52,044 bases of DNA from Acetobacter sp. (GCA_023665325.1 JAMPED010000012.1:1-52044), one strand, 5' to 3'; numbered from the stretch's first letter, positions 1 to 6,461 are shown. The notes: generated by a model from the sequence alone, not told the origin. Numbers and translations: made by a program.

Positions 1-76
1 ACTTCTCTTTTGCTTGCCAAGTGTAGAGCACGCACAATGCCGCAGTTAGCGCGACATTTATCGCCTGCAAGAGCAT
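1..76 (-). CDS. partial small membrane-like protein, runs off the left edge
   Basis: An ATG at 76 is preceded by an AAGGAGG ribosome site about 7 nt away and opens a frame that runs to the window edge without a stop. The 25 visible residues start MLLQAINVALTAALCVLYTW, a hydrophobic N-terminus that looks like a membrane anchor or signal segment. It lies 13 nt downstream of the 90-620 gene and probably belongs to the same leftward operon. Function is unknown because most of the gene lies outside the window. Confidence 0.6.
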   Translation of the reverse strand, partial: MLLQAINVALTAALCVLYTWQAKEK

Positions 77-89
77 AAATTTTCCTCCT

Positions 90-620
90 TTAGTTGAAAG
101 TTACGAACTGCTTCTCGCGCACTTTCTTAGAAATAATATCTGCCAACTGGGACGGACGCTTGCTGTGACGGTCATCGCCATCGCGGAACTCGTTCCAGCT
201 CAACAGTACCATCTTGAAGTGCTCGGGGATATCGTCGGGCAGAGTATCCGTAGATACAATATGCCAGCCGACACCAACAGCGTAGCGAGCGATAGAACGC
301 TTGCACCACTCCTCGTCCTCCTGAGTCCGCACATTGCGGAAGACCAAGATGGGACCGTTGTCAAAGCCGCGAGCATGCTTCAGACCCTCGTGACCCTCCT
401 CGCTCCAGTAGAACTCCCATGCAGCGTCGATGCCGTCGCCAGGCTCCTTCGCGGCAGTCTCAATCTTCTTGCCGTAAGCCTTGGCGAACTCGCTCTCGCT
501 GTACCAGCGTACGTCACGCACATTGCCGGTCTTGGGGTTCTTCACCTTGATGTAATTCTTGGCTCCTTTGATGAAAACCTCACCGATAATCTCAAAAGAC
601 TGAAAGCTAGGTGCTACCAT
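90..620 (-). CDS. hypothetical protein, 176 aa
   Basis: Complete frame from ATG at 620 to TAA. An AAGGAAAGGGG ribosome site and a sigma-A promoter (654-682) lie directly upstream, so this is the first gene of a short leftward operon with the partial gene at 1-76. The protein is soluble, rich in Trp, Lys and Asp, with no signal peptide, membrane segment or recognisable catalytic motif. The N-terminal part (VKNPKTGNVRDVRWYSESEF) suggests a beta-rich domain. It has no in-frame TAG. I do not recognise the family. Confidence 0.85.
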   Translation of the reverse strand: MVAPSFQSFEIIGEVFIKGAKNYIKVKNPKTGNVRDVRWYSESEFAKAYGKKIETAAKEPGDGIDAAWEFYWSEEGHEGLKHARGFDNGPILVFRNVRTQEDEEWCKRSIARYAVGVGWHIVSTDTLPDDIPEHFKMVLLSWNEFRDGDDRHSKRPSQLADIISKKVREKQFVTFN

Positions 621-653
621 TGGACAAATCCCCTTTCCTTATTTTCTATAATT

Positions 654-682
654 ATTATACGATATTTTTTGAATTTTTGCAA
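654..682 (-). promoter_or_regulatory. leftward sigma-A promoter of 90-620
   Basis: On the minus strand: TTGCAA at 682-677, 17-bp spacer, TATAAT at 659-654. The leader that follows (ATTATAGAAAATAAGGAAAGG) belongs to the AT-rich leader family shared by promoters at 1681, 3515, 7752, 16066 and 21144. Confidence 0.85.
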
Positions 683-701
683 GTAAGACCGCTAGCCACT
701 A

Positions 702-1370
702 TTAAGAGAGGAAATCGAAGATGACAGGGCTCCCATCTGCGCGGAAACCGAGGTTAAAAGCGTGCAAGTCATCGACACGCATTTTGTTGCAGAAAGTCGC
801 CAAGTCAAGCATAAACTTCAATCCATAGCAGTCAATGGCGGCTTGAATCCACTCTTGATAGCAAAAGATTTGAACCAAATCTGCTACCACTGTATAAGTA
901 AGATTTTCACCTTCGTCGCCAGTTAGAGGATATTTATTATAAGACTTTTGGTGGTCATACCACAGGATAGCATGGATATTTTCGTTGTTGCCGAGAATAT
1001 CTGCAATCTTTTCTTGAAAGACAACGCAGTCGAAATCATCTTCATCATCGTCCTCTTCCCCAACAAAGCAAGCAGGAAGATGCTGTTCCAAAGGAAGAAA
1101 GATGGTATGAGCAAAGATGGCGTCCAGCCCTTCATCAAGAGCCGCATCATAGACTCGCTTCTCGCGTAAGATGGTCTCGTTGCACTCCAGCGCAAACTTT
1201 ACAGCTACATCGCCGATAAAGTAGCACTCCTTATAGGAACCCGTGCCCATGCACTCCCAATACTCACTGGGAGTCTCTCCCTCATCAATCATCTTGGCGA
1301 AATCGCTCGCCGCGGAAGCAAGGGTATCAGAGTCAACATTAAATTGCGCCAAAGCAGAACGGAAATCCAT
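702..1370 (-). CDS. protein-kinase-fold protein, 222 aa
   Basis: The frame runs from ATG at 1370 to TAA. The sequence carries the landmarks of a compact kinase fold: a glycine-loop-like GTGSYKECY (about residues 42-50), a VAVKF with the candidate ATP-binding lysine (about 55-59), an ILREKRVYDAAL helix (alphaC-like, candidate Glu), a DDLHAFNLGF segment near the C-terminus resembling the catalytic HxxN loop, and VIFDF in place of the DFG motif just before the end. It is short for a protein kinase, so it may be a minimal phage kinase or a pseudokinase. A host protein or small-molecule target cannot be named. It lies downstream of the 1383-1646 gene with only 12 nt between them, so both are probably co-transcribed. 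Confidence 0.75.
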   Translation of the reverse strand: MDFRSALAQFNVDSDTLASAASDFAKMIDEGETPSEYWECMGTGSYKECYFIGDVAVKFALECNETILREKRVYDAALDEGLDAIFAHTIFLPLEQHLPACFVGEEDDDEDDFDCVVFQEKIADILGNNENIHAILWYDHQKSYNKYPLTGDEGENLTYTVVADLVQIFCYQEWIQAAIDCYGLKFMLDLATFCNKMRVDDLHAFNLGFRADGSPVIFDFLS

Positions 1371-1382
1371 ATCTTGCCCTCC

Positions 1383-1646
1383 TTAACCGAAGTAGATGTT
1401 CATAGACATAGGAAGTTGATGCAAAGTATGCCGCGCTTTGAAGTTCGGCAAGCCATCGCACTGACCATCACTGAACCACTGCCGCAAATAGCTAACATAC
1501 TCTTGATAGCGACGAGGCTTATCGTTCTCATGCTCTTTAATGAAATTGCGGAACCACTCTATACGCGCATCATAGGTTGCCGGTGACATTTCTCTCTCAA
1601 TCTGACCAAGGAAGGGGTCATAGATGATTTCGATAGGATAACGCAT
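1383..1646 (-). CDS. hypothetical protein, 87 aa
   Basis: I place the start at ATG 1646 (MRYPIEIIYDPF), which has an AAGGAAAG ribosome site 8 nt upstream and the promoter at 1681-1709; an upstream in-frame start would sit inside that promoter. The protein is small and soluble, aromatic and Arg-rich (EWFRNFIKE, YLRQWFSDG), without a recognised domain. It begins the two-gene leftward unit with the kinase-like gene, so a role alongside that protein (partner or modulator) is conceivable but not shown. Confidence 0.8.
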   Translation of the reverse strand: MRYPIEIIYDPFLGQIEREMSPATYDARIEWFRNFIKEHENDKPRRYQEYVSYLRQWFSDGQCDGLPNFKARHTLHQLPMSMNIYFG

Positions 1647-1680
1647 ATTTTTCAACTTCCTTTCCTTATTTTCTATATAT

Positions 1681-1709
1681 ATTATAACATATAAAAATAA
1701 AAAATTCAA
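1681..1709 (-). promoter_or_regulatory. leftward promoter of 1383-1646, overlapping a terminator
   Basis: Minus-strand TTGAAT (1709-1704), 17-bp spacer, TATAAT (1686-1681). The -35 hexamer is formed by the end of the upstream gene's terminator stem and the start of its U-tract. Confidence 0.8.
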
Positions 1710-1730
1710 GGGAGACCGATGGCCTCCCTT
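1708..1730 (-). terminator. rho-independent terminator of 1740-2015
   Basis: Stem AAGGGAG (1708-1714) pairs with CTCCCTT (1724-1730). On the minus strand it is followed by a T-rich run that continues into the next promoter. Confidence 0.75.
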
Positions 1731-1739
1731 GAGCATGAC

Positions 1740-2015
1740 TTAATTCTCTTCAGCGATGACGATACCGCCATGTATGATAACTCGCTTGCCGTTGAGGTCA
1801 AAGAAGACCTCATTCTCCGACTCGCTCATATCGAGTTTGCCGCTCCAAGACTGGATAGGATTTCCGTTGTAGTCATAGACGGTGACAGTGCGGTCAAGTC
1901 CGCCGCCAAAATCACTGGTGACAGACTTCCAACCTCGACTCCACGAGGCGCAACCAGTGAGCATAGTGATAAGTAGGACAGCCAGAAGAGTCAGAGCAAC
2001 AATTTTCTTTTTCAT
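1740..2015 (-). CDS. small phage lipoprotein, 91 aa
   Basis: The N-terminus is a classic lipoprotein signal: MKKK, a hydrophobic core, then the lipobox LTGC with the lipidated Cys near residue 22. The mature part, with the GGLDRTVTVYDYNGNPIQSWSGKLDM pattern and a VFFDLNGKRVIIHGG strand, resembles the short beta proteins often annotated as phage lipoproteins (DUF5052-like). Such proteins sit on the outer face of the Gram-positive membrane and in some phages block superinfection; that role is only an inference here. It is the last gene of the leftward operon that starts at 3482 and is followed by a terminator. Confidence 0.8.
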   Translation of the reverse strand: MKKKIVALTLLAVLLITMLTGCASWSRGWKSVTSDFGGGLDRTVTVYDYNGNPIQSWSGKLDMSESENEVFFDLNGKRVIIHGGIVIAEEN

Positions 2016-2031
2016 TTTTTATATTCTCCTT

Positions 2032-2607
2032 TTAATTATTGTTCTCATTGAAGCGCCGATTCAATTCAGCGACAAGGATTTCAGTGGGGATTTTATCAAG
2101 GTCTACAGGACTAAACTTGCTGATATATCCCAACTTGCTTTTATCCAGGACGAAAGCAGGGGCCAGCCCAATGCTGTAGCCGTAGGCGTTGTAGTTCGCG
2201 CCCCCGTTGTTGCCGACACCGCACACGCGGTTCGCAGTGCCGTAATAGCGCGACCTCGTAGTCCAACCAGTTACCAACCAAAACCAATTCTCGATGTGTG
2301 GCACAATGATGTCAGAATAGTCTTGATACTCCCGCAAAGTAAGCGGGGCTGCCGCAACCATCTTCTTACCATAGTCCTTACAACCATCAAGAGTCATAAG
2401 GTCAAGCTCGCGCTCGATAGTGGGAAGACCGCTCTGCTCCAGCCAATCGTTGGTGACAGCCTCAAGGGTACTGCCGTCATAGTTGTTGGAGTCGTCATCG
2501 AACTCAGTCTCAATGCCCGTATTCAGAGCAATCACAAAGGGATTGCCATCACGTTCATCGAGTACCAGCAGGTCGATACCCTTGACTTTAATAATGTCTC
2601 CTACCAT
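2032..2607 (-). CDS. DUF6273-like protein, 191 aa
   Basis: Complete frame; its ATG overlaps the TAA of the upstream gene (TAATG), indicating translational coupling. The middle part, with WFWLVTGWTTRSRYYGTAN, then GVGNNGGANYNAYGYSIGLAPAF, has the W-x-R-S-x-Y and G-x-x-PAF signature of DUF6273 proteins, a C-type-lectin-related fold frequent in Firmicutes phages. The N-terminus (VGDIIKVKGIDLLVLDER) is a small beta barrel-like lead-in also typical of that family. No signal peptide is present, so it acts in the cytoplasm unless exported otherwise. The ligand is unknown. Confidence 0.7.
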   Translation of the reverse strand: MVGDIIKVKGIDLLVLDERDGNPFVIALNTGIETEFDDDSNNYDGSTLEAVTNDWLEQSGLPTIERELDLMTLDGCKDYGKKMVAAAPLTLREYQDYSDIIVPHIENWFWLVTGWTTRSRYYGTANRVCGVGNNGGANYNAYGYSIGLAPAFVLDKSKLGYISKFSPVDLDKIPTEILVAELNRRFNENNN

Positions 2608-2810
2608 TAGTAGTTCCTCCCTTTCTTTACAGCGTCATAAATGCGCCGAGTGTCATAATCTGTAAACTGATAGCCGTGGTATGAAACCGTGTATCCATTT
2701 AGCAGAGCCGCGATGAAGTTATGCACTTTCATATCATTTTGCCGCAGTTCCTTGATGCACTCCTGCACCATCAGCTCGTTGCACGCCAAGCAATCAACAT
2801 AAGGCTCCAT
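2607..2810 (-). CDS. hypothetical protein, 67 aa
   Basis: ATG at 2810 with an AAGGAGG site; the stop is shared with the start of the DUF6273-like gene. Small soluble protein with a CLACNELMVQECIKEL stretch (three Cys in the first 18 residues) and an aromatic C-terminal half (YTVSYHGYQFTDYD). It lies within the leftward operon 3482 to 1740. No family recognised. Confidence 0.75.
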   Translation of the reverse strand: MEPYVDCLACNELMVQECIKELRQNDMKVHNFIAALLNGYTVSYHGYQFTDYDTRRIYDAVKKGRNY

Positions 2811-2822
2811 ACCACAACCTCC

Positions 2823-3089
2823 TTAGACATTTTCGTCGTACTCTTCTTTTGTTACCTCTATAATAGAGAAGTCACAACCTTCAATGTAAGCTTCATATTC
2901 CTCGGAATCCTCAGGTGGAACCTGGCCCCATCCAAACGCGCAGTGGGCATAGCTTTCGCCATTTTCTACTGCGATATCCCACGCGATTTCCTCGATGTCA
3001 ACATCAATTTCATCATCGTGTTCAATATATTCGGTTCTGGTGCAGCCAGCATAACCATTGGAAGCTACAATCTTGTAATATCTAATCAC
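2823..3089 (-). CDS. acidic hypothetical protein, 88 aa
   Basis: Its ATG overlaps the upstream gene's TGA (ATGA), so it is translationally coupled. The protein is very acidic (DDEIDVDIEEIAWDIA, PPEDSEEYEAYIEG) with a beta-strand opening (MIRYYKIVASNGYAGCT). The pattern fits DUF7236-like small phage proteins or an acidic DNA-mimic type inhibitor, but neither can be shown from sequence alone. Confidence 0.75.
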   Translation of the reverse strand: MIRYYKIVASNGYAGCTRTEYIEHDDEIDVDIEEIAWDIAVENGESYAHCAFGWGQVPPEDSEEYEAYIEGCDFSIIEVTKEEYDENV

Positions 3090-3334
3090 CAGATGACCTC
3101 CTCCGCAATCTTATCTACAAGGTCTTTATTAAGGATAAGGATGTCATCTTCTGGCGGCGCCAGCGACTCGGTCTTCACATAGATGACATCATAATCGGGC
3201 TGACGCGTGAATCCATTGGCAACCTTATCGGCAGCATCACCAAGAGAAGTGGCAATGACAATACCGTAAGTCACATTTGGTTTCTCCTCTCCTTCCTCTT
3301 GAATGGAGATTTCATAGCGATAAAACTTATTCAT
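3086..3334 (-). CDS. hypothetical protein, 82 aa
   Basis: ATG at 3334 with a GGAGGTG site embedded in the end of the upstream zinc-ribbon gene (8-nt overlap), so the two are coupled. The start MNKFYRYEISIQEEGEEKPN and the acidic C-terminus (LAPPEDDILILNKDLVDK) resemble the neighbouring 88-aa protein in layout (an aromatic beta-strand start then an acidic helix), which may point to an old duplication. No function recognised. Confidence 0.75.
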   Translation of the reverse strand: MNKFYRYEISIQEEGEEKPNVTYGIVIATSLGDAADKVANGFTRQPDYDVIYVKTESLAPPEDDILILNKDLVDKIAEEVIW

Positions 3335-3482
3335 GCGGCACCTCCTTTTCTTGACCTCGCCGTCCGCAGTCTTTGCAGATGAGGATAAAGTTATCAGAAT
3401 CTCCCAACTGCATTTCTACGCCAGACTCTCGCGGCAGAATGGAATAGCCGCAGATTGGACATAAAACAATATGCTCGGACAT
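3327..3482 (-). CDS. zinc-ribbon protein, 51 aa
   Basis: A short frame from ATG 3482 (AAAGGAG site, spacing about 8) to TAA at 3327. It contains CPICG near residue 8 and CKDCG near residue 38, four cysteines spaced as in a rubredoxin-type zinc ribbon. It is the first gene of the operon driven by the promoter at 3515-3543. Such small ribbons often bind nucleic acid or serve as protein-protein adaptors; which applies here is unknown. Confidence 0.75.
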   Translation of the reverse strand: MSEHIVLCPICGYSILPRESGVEMQLGDSDNFILICKDCGRRGQEKEVPHE

Positions 3483-3514
3483 TGACTTTTCTCCTTTCCT
3501 TACTTTCTAAATAT

Positions 3515-3543
3515 ATTATAATATATTTTTTAAGAAAATTCAA
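3515..3543 (-). promoter_or_regulatory. leftward promoter of the 3482-1740 operon
   Basis: Minus-strand TTGAAT (3543-3538), 17-bp spacer, TATAAT (3520-3515), followed by the conserved TTTAGAAAGTAAGGAAAGG leader. Six coupled genes lie downstream before the terminator at 1708-1730. Confidence 0.8.
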
Positions 3544-3559
3544 TCCCGAGCATATATTT

Positions 3560-3736
3560 TCACTTATTATTGCTTAACTCTTCTAAAGCCGCGGCGGTTA
3601 CTGGTTCAGATTCTACAAGGTCTAATAGAGAGTAATCTCCAATGCGAAGAATGGCACCATTCGGCACTTCAATTACCTCAAAATCGTCAGAGAAAAGCAG
3701 GGTTTCATCAGTTTTCTTGTTTCGTAGAAATAACAT
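3560..3736 (-). CDS. hypothetical protein, 58 aa
   Basis: I take ATG 3736 (MLFLRNKKTDETLLF) because an AAGGAGG site lies 10-12 nt upstream; longer upstream starts run antisense to this logic and overlap the zinc-ribbon gene out of frame. The protein is a short beta-rich polypeptide with FEVIEVPNGAILRIGDYSLLDL. It overlaps the end of the 3708-4106 gene by 29 nt and is co-transcribed with it. Family unknown. Confidence 0.65.
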   Translation of the reverse strand: MLFLRNKKTDETLLFSDDFEVIEVPNGAILRIGDYSLLDLVESEPVTAAALEELSNNK

Positions 3737-4106
3737 AAGGTAAAAGTTCCTCCTTAACTTCCCAGTTGGGACAAATATGATTGCGTTGACAGTTATGCGG
3801 AGTGCCGCAAGGGCAAGTTGGACATACCTGTTCAATGACTTCAACGTTAACTTGCGGCGCTTCTTGCCGCATTACCATTGGGCCTATTCTTTGCTCTTGA
3901 TACATTATTTTTACTATATCAAGAGGGCCTTGATATTTTTCATATAGACATTGCGGCGCTGGAGCTTGCTGGTGGCGACAAGTCAAGCACGAATGCCCGT
4001 AAGTGATACCGCAACTATTGCACATTAGAACATATGTTCCATCTTCTATTGATACATATGTGCCGCTATTAGGCGGAATAGGGTGACCGCAAATCGGACA
4101 GTTCAT
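3708..4106 (-). CDS. double zinc-ribbon protein, 132 aa
   Basis: The first residues MNCPICGHPIPPNSG and the following CNSCG form one zinc ribbon (about residues 3-32); CLTC, then CPTCPC and further Cys (about residues 41-110) form a second Cys cluster. It resembles the small ribbon protein at 3327-3482 and probably binds nucleic acid or acts as a structural adaptor. The promoter at 4141-4169 precedes it, back to back with the rightward promoter at 4209. No in-frame TAG. Confidence 0.75.
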   Translation of the reverse strand: MNCPICGHPIPPNSGTYVSIEDGTYVLMCNSCGITYGHSCLTCRHQQAPAPQCLYEKYQGPLDIVKIMYQEQRIGPMVMRQEAPQVNVEVIEQVCPTCPCGTPHNCQRNHICPNWEVKEELLPYVISTKQEN

Positions 4107-4140
4107 TTGGTAGCTCCTTTCTTTTGATTTTCATAATTAT

Positions 4141-4169
4141 ATTATAACAAAAAATTGCGCTAATTTCAA
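4141..4169 (-). promoter_or_regulatory. leftward promoter of 3708-4106
   Basis: Minus-strand TTGAAA (4169-4164), 17-bp spacer, TATAAT (4146-4141). It forms a divergent pair with the rightward promoter 40 bp away. Confidence 0.8.
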
Positions 4170-4208
4170 TAAAGGTGCTTTAAACAAGTTTGGCCTTGGC
4201 GGCCGCAA

Positions 4209-4237
4209 TAGACATAAGTGAAATTATATGGTATAAT
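4209..4237 (+). promoter_or_regulatory. rightward promoter of the 4273-5145 operon
   Basis: TAGACA (4209-4214), 17-bp spacer, TATAAT (4232-4237), followed by TTATATAGAAAAATAG, the same leader motif seen after the leftward AT-rich promoters. Confidence 0.75.
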
Positions 4238-4272
4238 TTATATAGAAAAATAGTAAAGGAGGAAATTTACGA

Positions 4273-4602
4273 GTGAGCGAAGTGAGAATGACAAATCATA
4301 GTATCAAGAGGACGAAAGAGCGTTTGGGCTTGAGCAAGAAAATAGCTGATAAGAACGCAATGAAAGCTCTTGAGTTTGGCATTACTCATGCTGAAGCAAG
4401 AGGCAATTTGAAAAAGTTTATGGATAAATTGTATTTATCTTGCGGCAAGGCCAATAATATGCGGGTTTATCATCACCACGTCTATTGTTTTCAAGGGACG
4501 TGCTTGATAACTGTGATAAATTTGCCGAATAATCTGTGCAAATTGGCGGATAGAATTCAAGGAGAGAAGGAGAATAAGAGTGAATGCGAACTGGATAGTT
4601 GA
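4273..4602 (+). CDS. hypothetical protein, 109 aa
   Basis: The start is GTG 4273 with AAAGGAGG 10 nt upstream; an internal ATG at codon 6 is the alternative. The N-terminal half is a basic helical region (NHSIKRTKERLGLSKKIADKNAMKAL), the second half beta-rich (RVYHHHVYCFQGTCLITVINLP). This two-part layout is common in small Clostridia phage proteins of unknown role; the basic helices would suit nucleic-acid binding. The C-terminus overlaps the next gene by 23 nt. Confidence 0.8.
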   Translation: MSEVRMTNHSIKRTKERLGLSKKIADKNAMKALEFGITHAEARGNLKKFMDKLYLSCGKANNMRVYHHHVYCFQGTCLITVINLPNNLCKLADRIQGEKENKSECELDS

Positions 4603-4732
4603 ACATTATCCTATTGATGATGAAGATGTTTTGATTGCGGCGCAGTTTTGTGAGACTACAGGCTTGCATCACGAGGAATTGCGGCAAGCTTTGATAGAGT
4701 ATTTGAAGATGAAAAGAGGGTATGGATTTTGA
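4580..4732 (+). CDS. hypothetical protein, 50 aa
   Basis: Read from GTG 4580, with GGAGAAGG and AGGAG sites upstream inside the previous gene. The product VNANWIVEHYPIDDEDVLIAAQ... is acidic and helical, ending MKRGYGF. The ATG one base further on gives a frame with an early interruption, so GTG is preferred. It couples the 4273 gene to the 4729 gene. Confidence 0.65.
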   Translation: MNANWIVEHYPIDDEDVLIAAQFCETTGLHHEELRQALIEYLKMKRGYGF

Positions 4733-5145
4733 TTATTATTGTTGCGACTTAGGTGATTTTGCTCTTGTTTTGCGTAGGAATGTGGTATGCACAATGTTAG
4801 AATGTGTATTAGAACAAGCCTATCTTTTGGAGTAACTGTTTGATTGAGGCGGTAAGAGCTTGGTTGATGGACCCAGGTGGTGTGAAGATTTTGTATTGTC
4901 CAGCCAGTTGGAATGAAGTATTCTGCCCGCATTGGATGTGGAAGGATAGAGATGGGTTGGAGTATGATTTTTAGGCTGAGAAGCGTGGGGAGTTGCGGCT
5001 TTGGGAAATTTTCTGGCATAAGGGCGGAATCCGAGTTCGTAAGCGTGGTACGTATGGAAGATTTATAGACTCGATGATTGCCGCTAAGTATTATGGTGGA
5101 AGATTGCCGCAGGTAGAGGATAGTGATGATATGATTACTTGTTGA
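4729..5145 (+). CDS. TAG-containing membrane-anchored protein, 138 aa
   Basis: With TAG read as Gln the frame runs unbroken from TTG 4729 (TTGA overlap with the previous stop) to TGA 5143-5145. Residues 2-19 (IIIVATQVILLLFCVGMW) are a membrane segment that spans the first TAG. The rest is Trp-rich and basic (LYCPASWNEVFCPHWMWKD, FWHKGGIRVRKRGTYGRF). Four in-frame TAG codons make it invisible under the standard code. TTG start is less certain than the frame itself. Function unknown; the anchored C-terminal domain may face the cytoplasm or cell surface. Confidence 0.6.
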
Positions 5146-5358
5146 CGGGAATTTTCCGGGTTGGCATTTTTCCAGAAGGGCATTTTTGAGAGGCAATTTT
5201 ACTAAGTTAGTGATGGGGTAATTGGTGTATAAAATTTTAACACGTTTTATTAACATTTGATTAAAAGTCTTGCGGCAAGTCTTTTATCTAAAATTTTAGG
5301 ACATTTTAGGACAAAGTATTACCTGTATTTTTCATATAGAGTAAGCGAGGTGAAATAT
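5146..5358 (+). other. gap with first AAAAGTCTT palindrome
   Basis: This 213-bp AT-rich stretch has no gene that I can support. It holds AAAAGTCTT-GCGG-CAAGTCTTTT at about 5262-5287, related to the repeats at 5506 and 6123-6210, and the tandem words TTTTAGGACA directly after it. Confidence 0.5.
5262..5287. repeat. AAAAGTCTT palindrome copy 1
   Basis: An interrupted palindrome, AAAAGTCTTGC facing GCAAGTCTTTT. It lies 72 bp upstream of the ribbon-helix-helix gene and resembles the copies that flank the end of the same gene cluster. Confidence 0.6.
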
Positions 5359-5505
5359 ATGAAGAACACAACCGTTTCTGTAAAGTTATCTGAGCAAGAA
5401 AGAGAATTGCTTGAGTAGAAGGCTAAAGAATTAGAAGTCTCTATGTCTTGGGTGATTAGATAGGCTTTACAAGCATATCTATGTTGTGATGATACAAATA
5501 GCTAA
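5359..5505 (+). CDS. ribbon-helix-helix DNA-binding protein, 48 aa
   Basis: ATG 5359 to TAA 5503-5505 with two in-frame TAGs. The order is a short beta strand (KNTTVSVKLSEQE), then a helix (RELLEQKAKELEV), then SMSWVIRQALQAYL, the helix-turn-helix arrangement of CopG/Arc-type repressors. These bind palindromic operators as dimers through the beta strand. TAG falls at positions that are Gln or Glu in related proteins (LLEQKA, VIRQALQAY). The AAAAGTCTT palindromes on both sides are natural candidate operators. Likely autoregulatory or partition/copy-control related. Confidence 0.75.
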
Positions 5506-5535
5506 GATAAAAGTCTTTTGACAATACTTTTAATC
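5506..5535. repeat. AAAAGTCTT repeat copy 2 (degenerate)
   Basis: GATAAAAGTCTT is followed by TTTGACAATACTTTTAATC. The left arm matches the other copies; the right arm is altered. It lies between the RHH gene and the next start codon. Confidence 0.45.
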
Positions 5536-5553
5536 AAAGGAGTTATGCCAATT

Positions 5554-5733
5554 ATGCCGAATGACGAAAAGATAATTTTTTCTCGCAAGATTGCGGTTTA
5601 GTTGCGAGAACAAGGATTTTAGATTCTGCGAACAGAAGTAAACAAATTACATCCTTAGTTTGATTGTTGGGTATTTGAGAATACCGAGGACTTACGAAGG
5701 GCATTTGATAAACTCCTCAATAGTAGATAGTAA
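5554..5733 (+). CDS. DUF5659-like protein, 59 aa
   Basis: Frame with four in-frame TAGs, the last directly before TAA. I prefer ATG 5554, since ATG 5545 is only 2 nt from the AAAGGAG site. The pattern FSRKIAVQLREQGFQILRTEVNKLHPQFDCWVFENTEDLRRAF (given in parts) matches the compact beta-alpha-beta-alpha DUF5659 type, in which the HPQF and W-x-F positions are conserved. The conserved Gln of HPQF is encoded by TAG, which supports TAG = Gln. These proteins accompany plasmid and phage replication cassettes; biochemical role unknown. Confidence 0.65.
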
Positions 5734-5750
5734 GAGAGGAGATTTTGATT

Positions 5751-6122
5751 ATGCCAAATGTAAATCGTGCTGCAAATTAGAAACTAATTACGGTTACAAA
5801 GAGTATATGTGATAAAAATCATCTCTATACCCTATTCAACTTGAAAAATTTTAGGATAGCCAGAAAAGTATTAAGTAGTAATGCTTTTTGCCTATGGACT
5901 TATATAGCTGAGAATCAAAGCGGATACAGTTTTGCTTTAAGTAAAGAAGCATTTGAAGAGTCTACGGGTTTGAAGAAAGCAGCTTATAATAATGCAGTTG
6001 GGGAGTTGATTAAATATGGATATTTGAAGTTAGAAGCTGGGACGAAGACTAATTTTATTTTCCAAGAAGAATTAGACCCAGAAGATGAAGAGTTAAGGAG
6101 CGCGTTGTCGAATTTTTGTTAA
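5751..6122 (+). CDS. winged-helix protein, replication-initiator-like, 123 aa
   Basis: ATG 5751, with AGAGGAG 9 nt upstream, opens a frame that crosses one TAG at codon 10. The core (FRIARKVLSSNAFCLWTYIAE, then FALSKEAFEESTGLKKAAYNNAVGELIKYGYLKL) is a winged helix-turn-helix of the kind found in replication initiators and replisome organisers. The C-terminus is acidic. Placed between AAAAGTCTT palindromes and behind a ribbon-helix-helix gene, it looks like the DNA-binding part of a replication or copy-control module. An N-terminally truncated start inside the frame would lose only 30 residues. Confidence 0.65.
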
Positions 6123-6210
6123 GATAAAAGTCTTGCGAAAAGACTTTTATATAGTATTCAAAAGTCTTGCGAAAGGACTTTTATCTTATTTAAAAGTCTT
6201 TTCGCAATAC
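6123..6210. repeat. AAAAGTCTT palindromes, copies 3-5
   Basis: Three closely spaced units: AAAAGTCTT-GCGAA-AAGACTTTT at 6126-6148, a second with GCGAAAG between the arms at 6160-6184, and a half copy AAAAGTCTTTTCGC at 6192-6206. The spacing and number resemble iterons or tandem operators. They follow the winged-helix gene directly. Confidence 0.65.
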
Positions 6211-6461
6211 CAGAAATATTATATAGTATAGTACAATATTTATAATACAGTGCGGGCTTCGCCCTTCCGCTTCGCGGCAGGGCAGAATCCCTTATCACGC
6301 CGCACGTAGCATTTTAATTGAAAGAGGTAAAAATTAGCGAAATTGCCTCTTTGGAAGTTTGAACCGTCGATACGAAAAATACGAGGGAGTAGTCGAAGAG
6401 ACGGGTAAGGAACCAATCAAAATATTGATTTGAAAATAGAGGTAAAGGAGATTACGAAAAA
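6211..6461 (+). other. 250-bp untranslated region with GC-rich fold
   Basis: Between the palindromes and the 6462 gene lies TATAAT at 6241, then a GC-rich foldable block at 6251-6306: GTGCGG pairs with CCGCAC at the far end and encloses GCCCT-(CCGC-TTC-GCGG)-AGGGC. A further hairpin GAGGTAA...TTGCCTC follows at about 6326-6351. It could be a structured leader of the 6462 gene. I see no protein gene in it. Confidence 0.45.

Noticed and set aside
165..686. Rightward 173-aa frame opposite the 90-620 gene
   Set aside because: It is the antisense shadow of a gene with promoter and ribosome site; it has no ribosome site and an implausible composition.
4669..5256. Leftward 195-aa frame
   Set aside because: Antisense to the TAG-containing membrane protein at 4729-5145; no ribosome site. 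It arises because TAG-rich genes leave open antisense frames (CTA).
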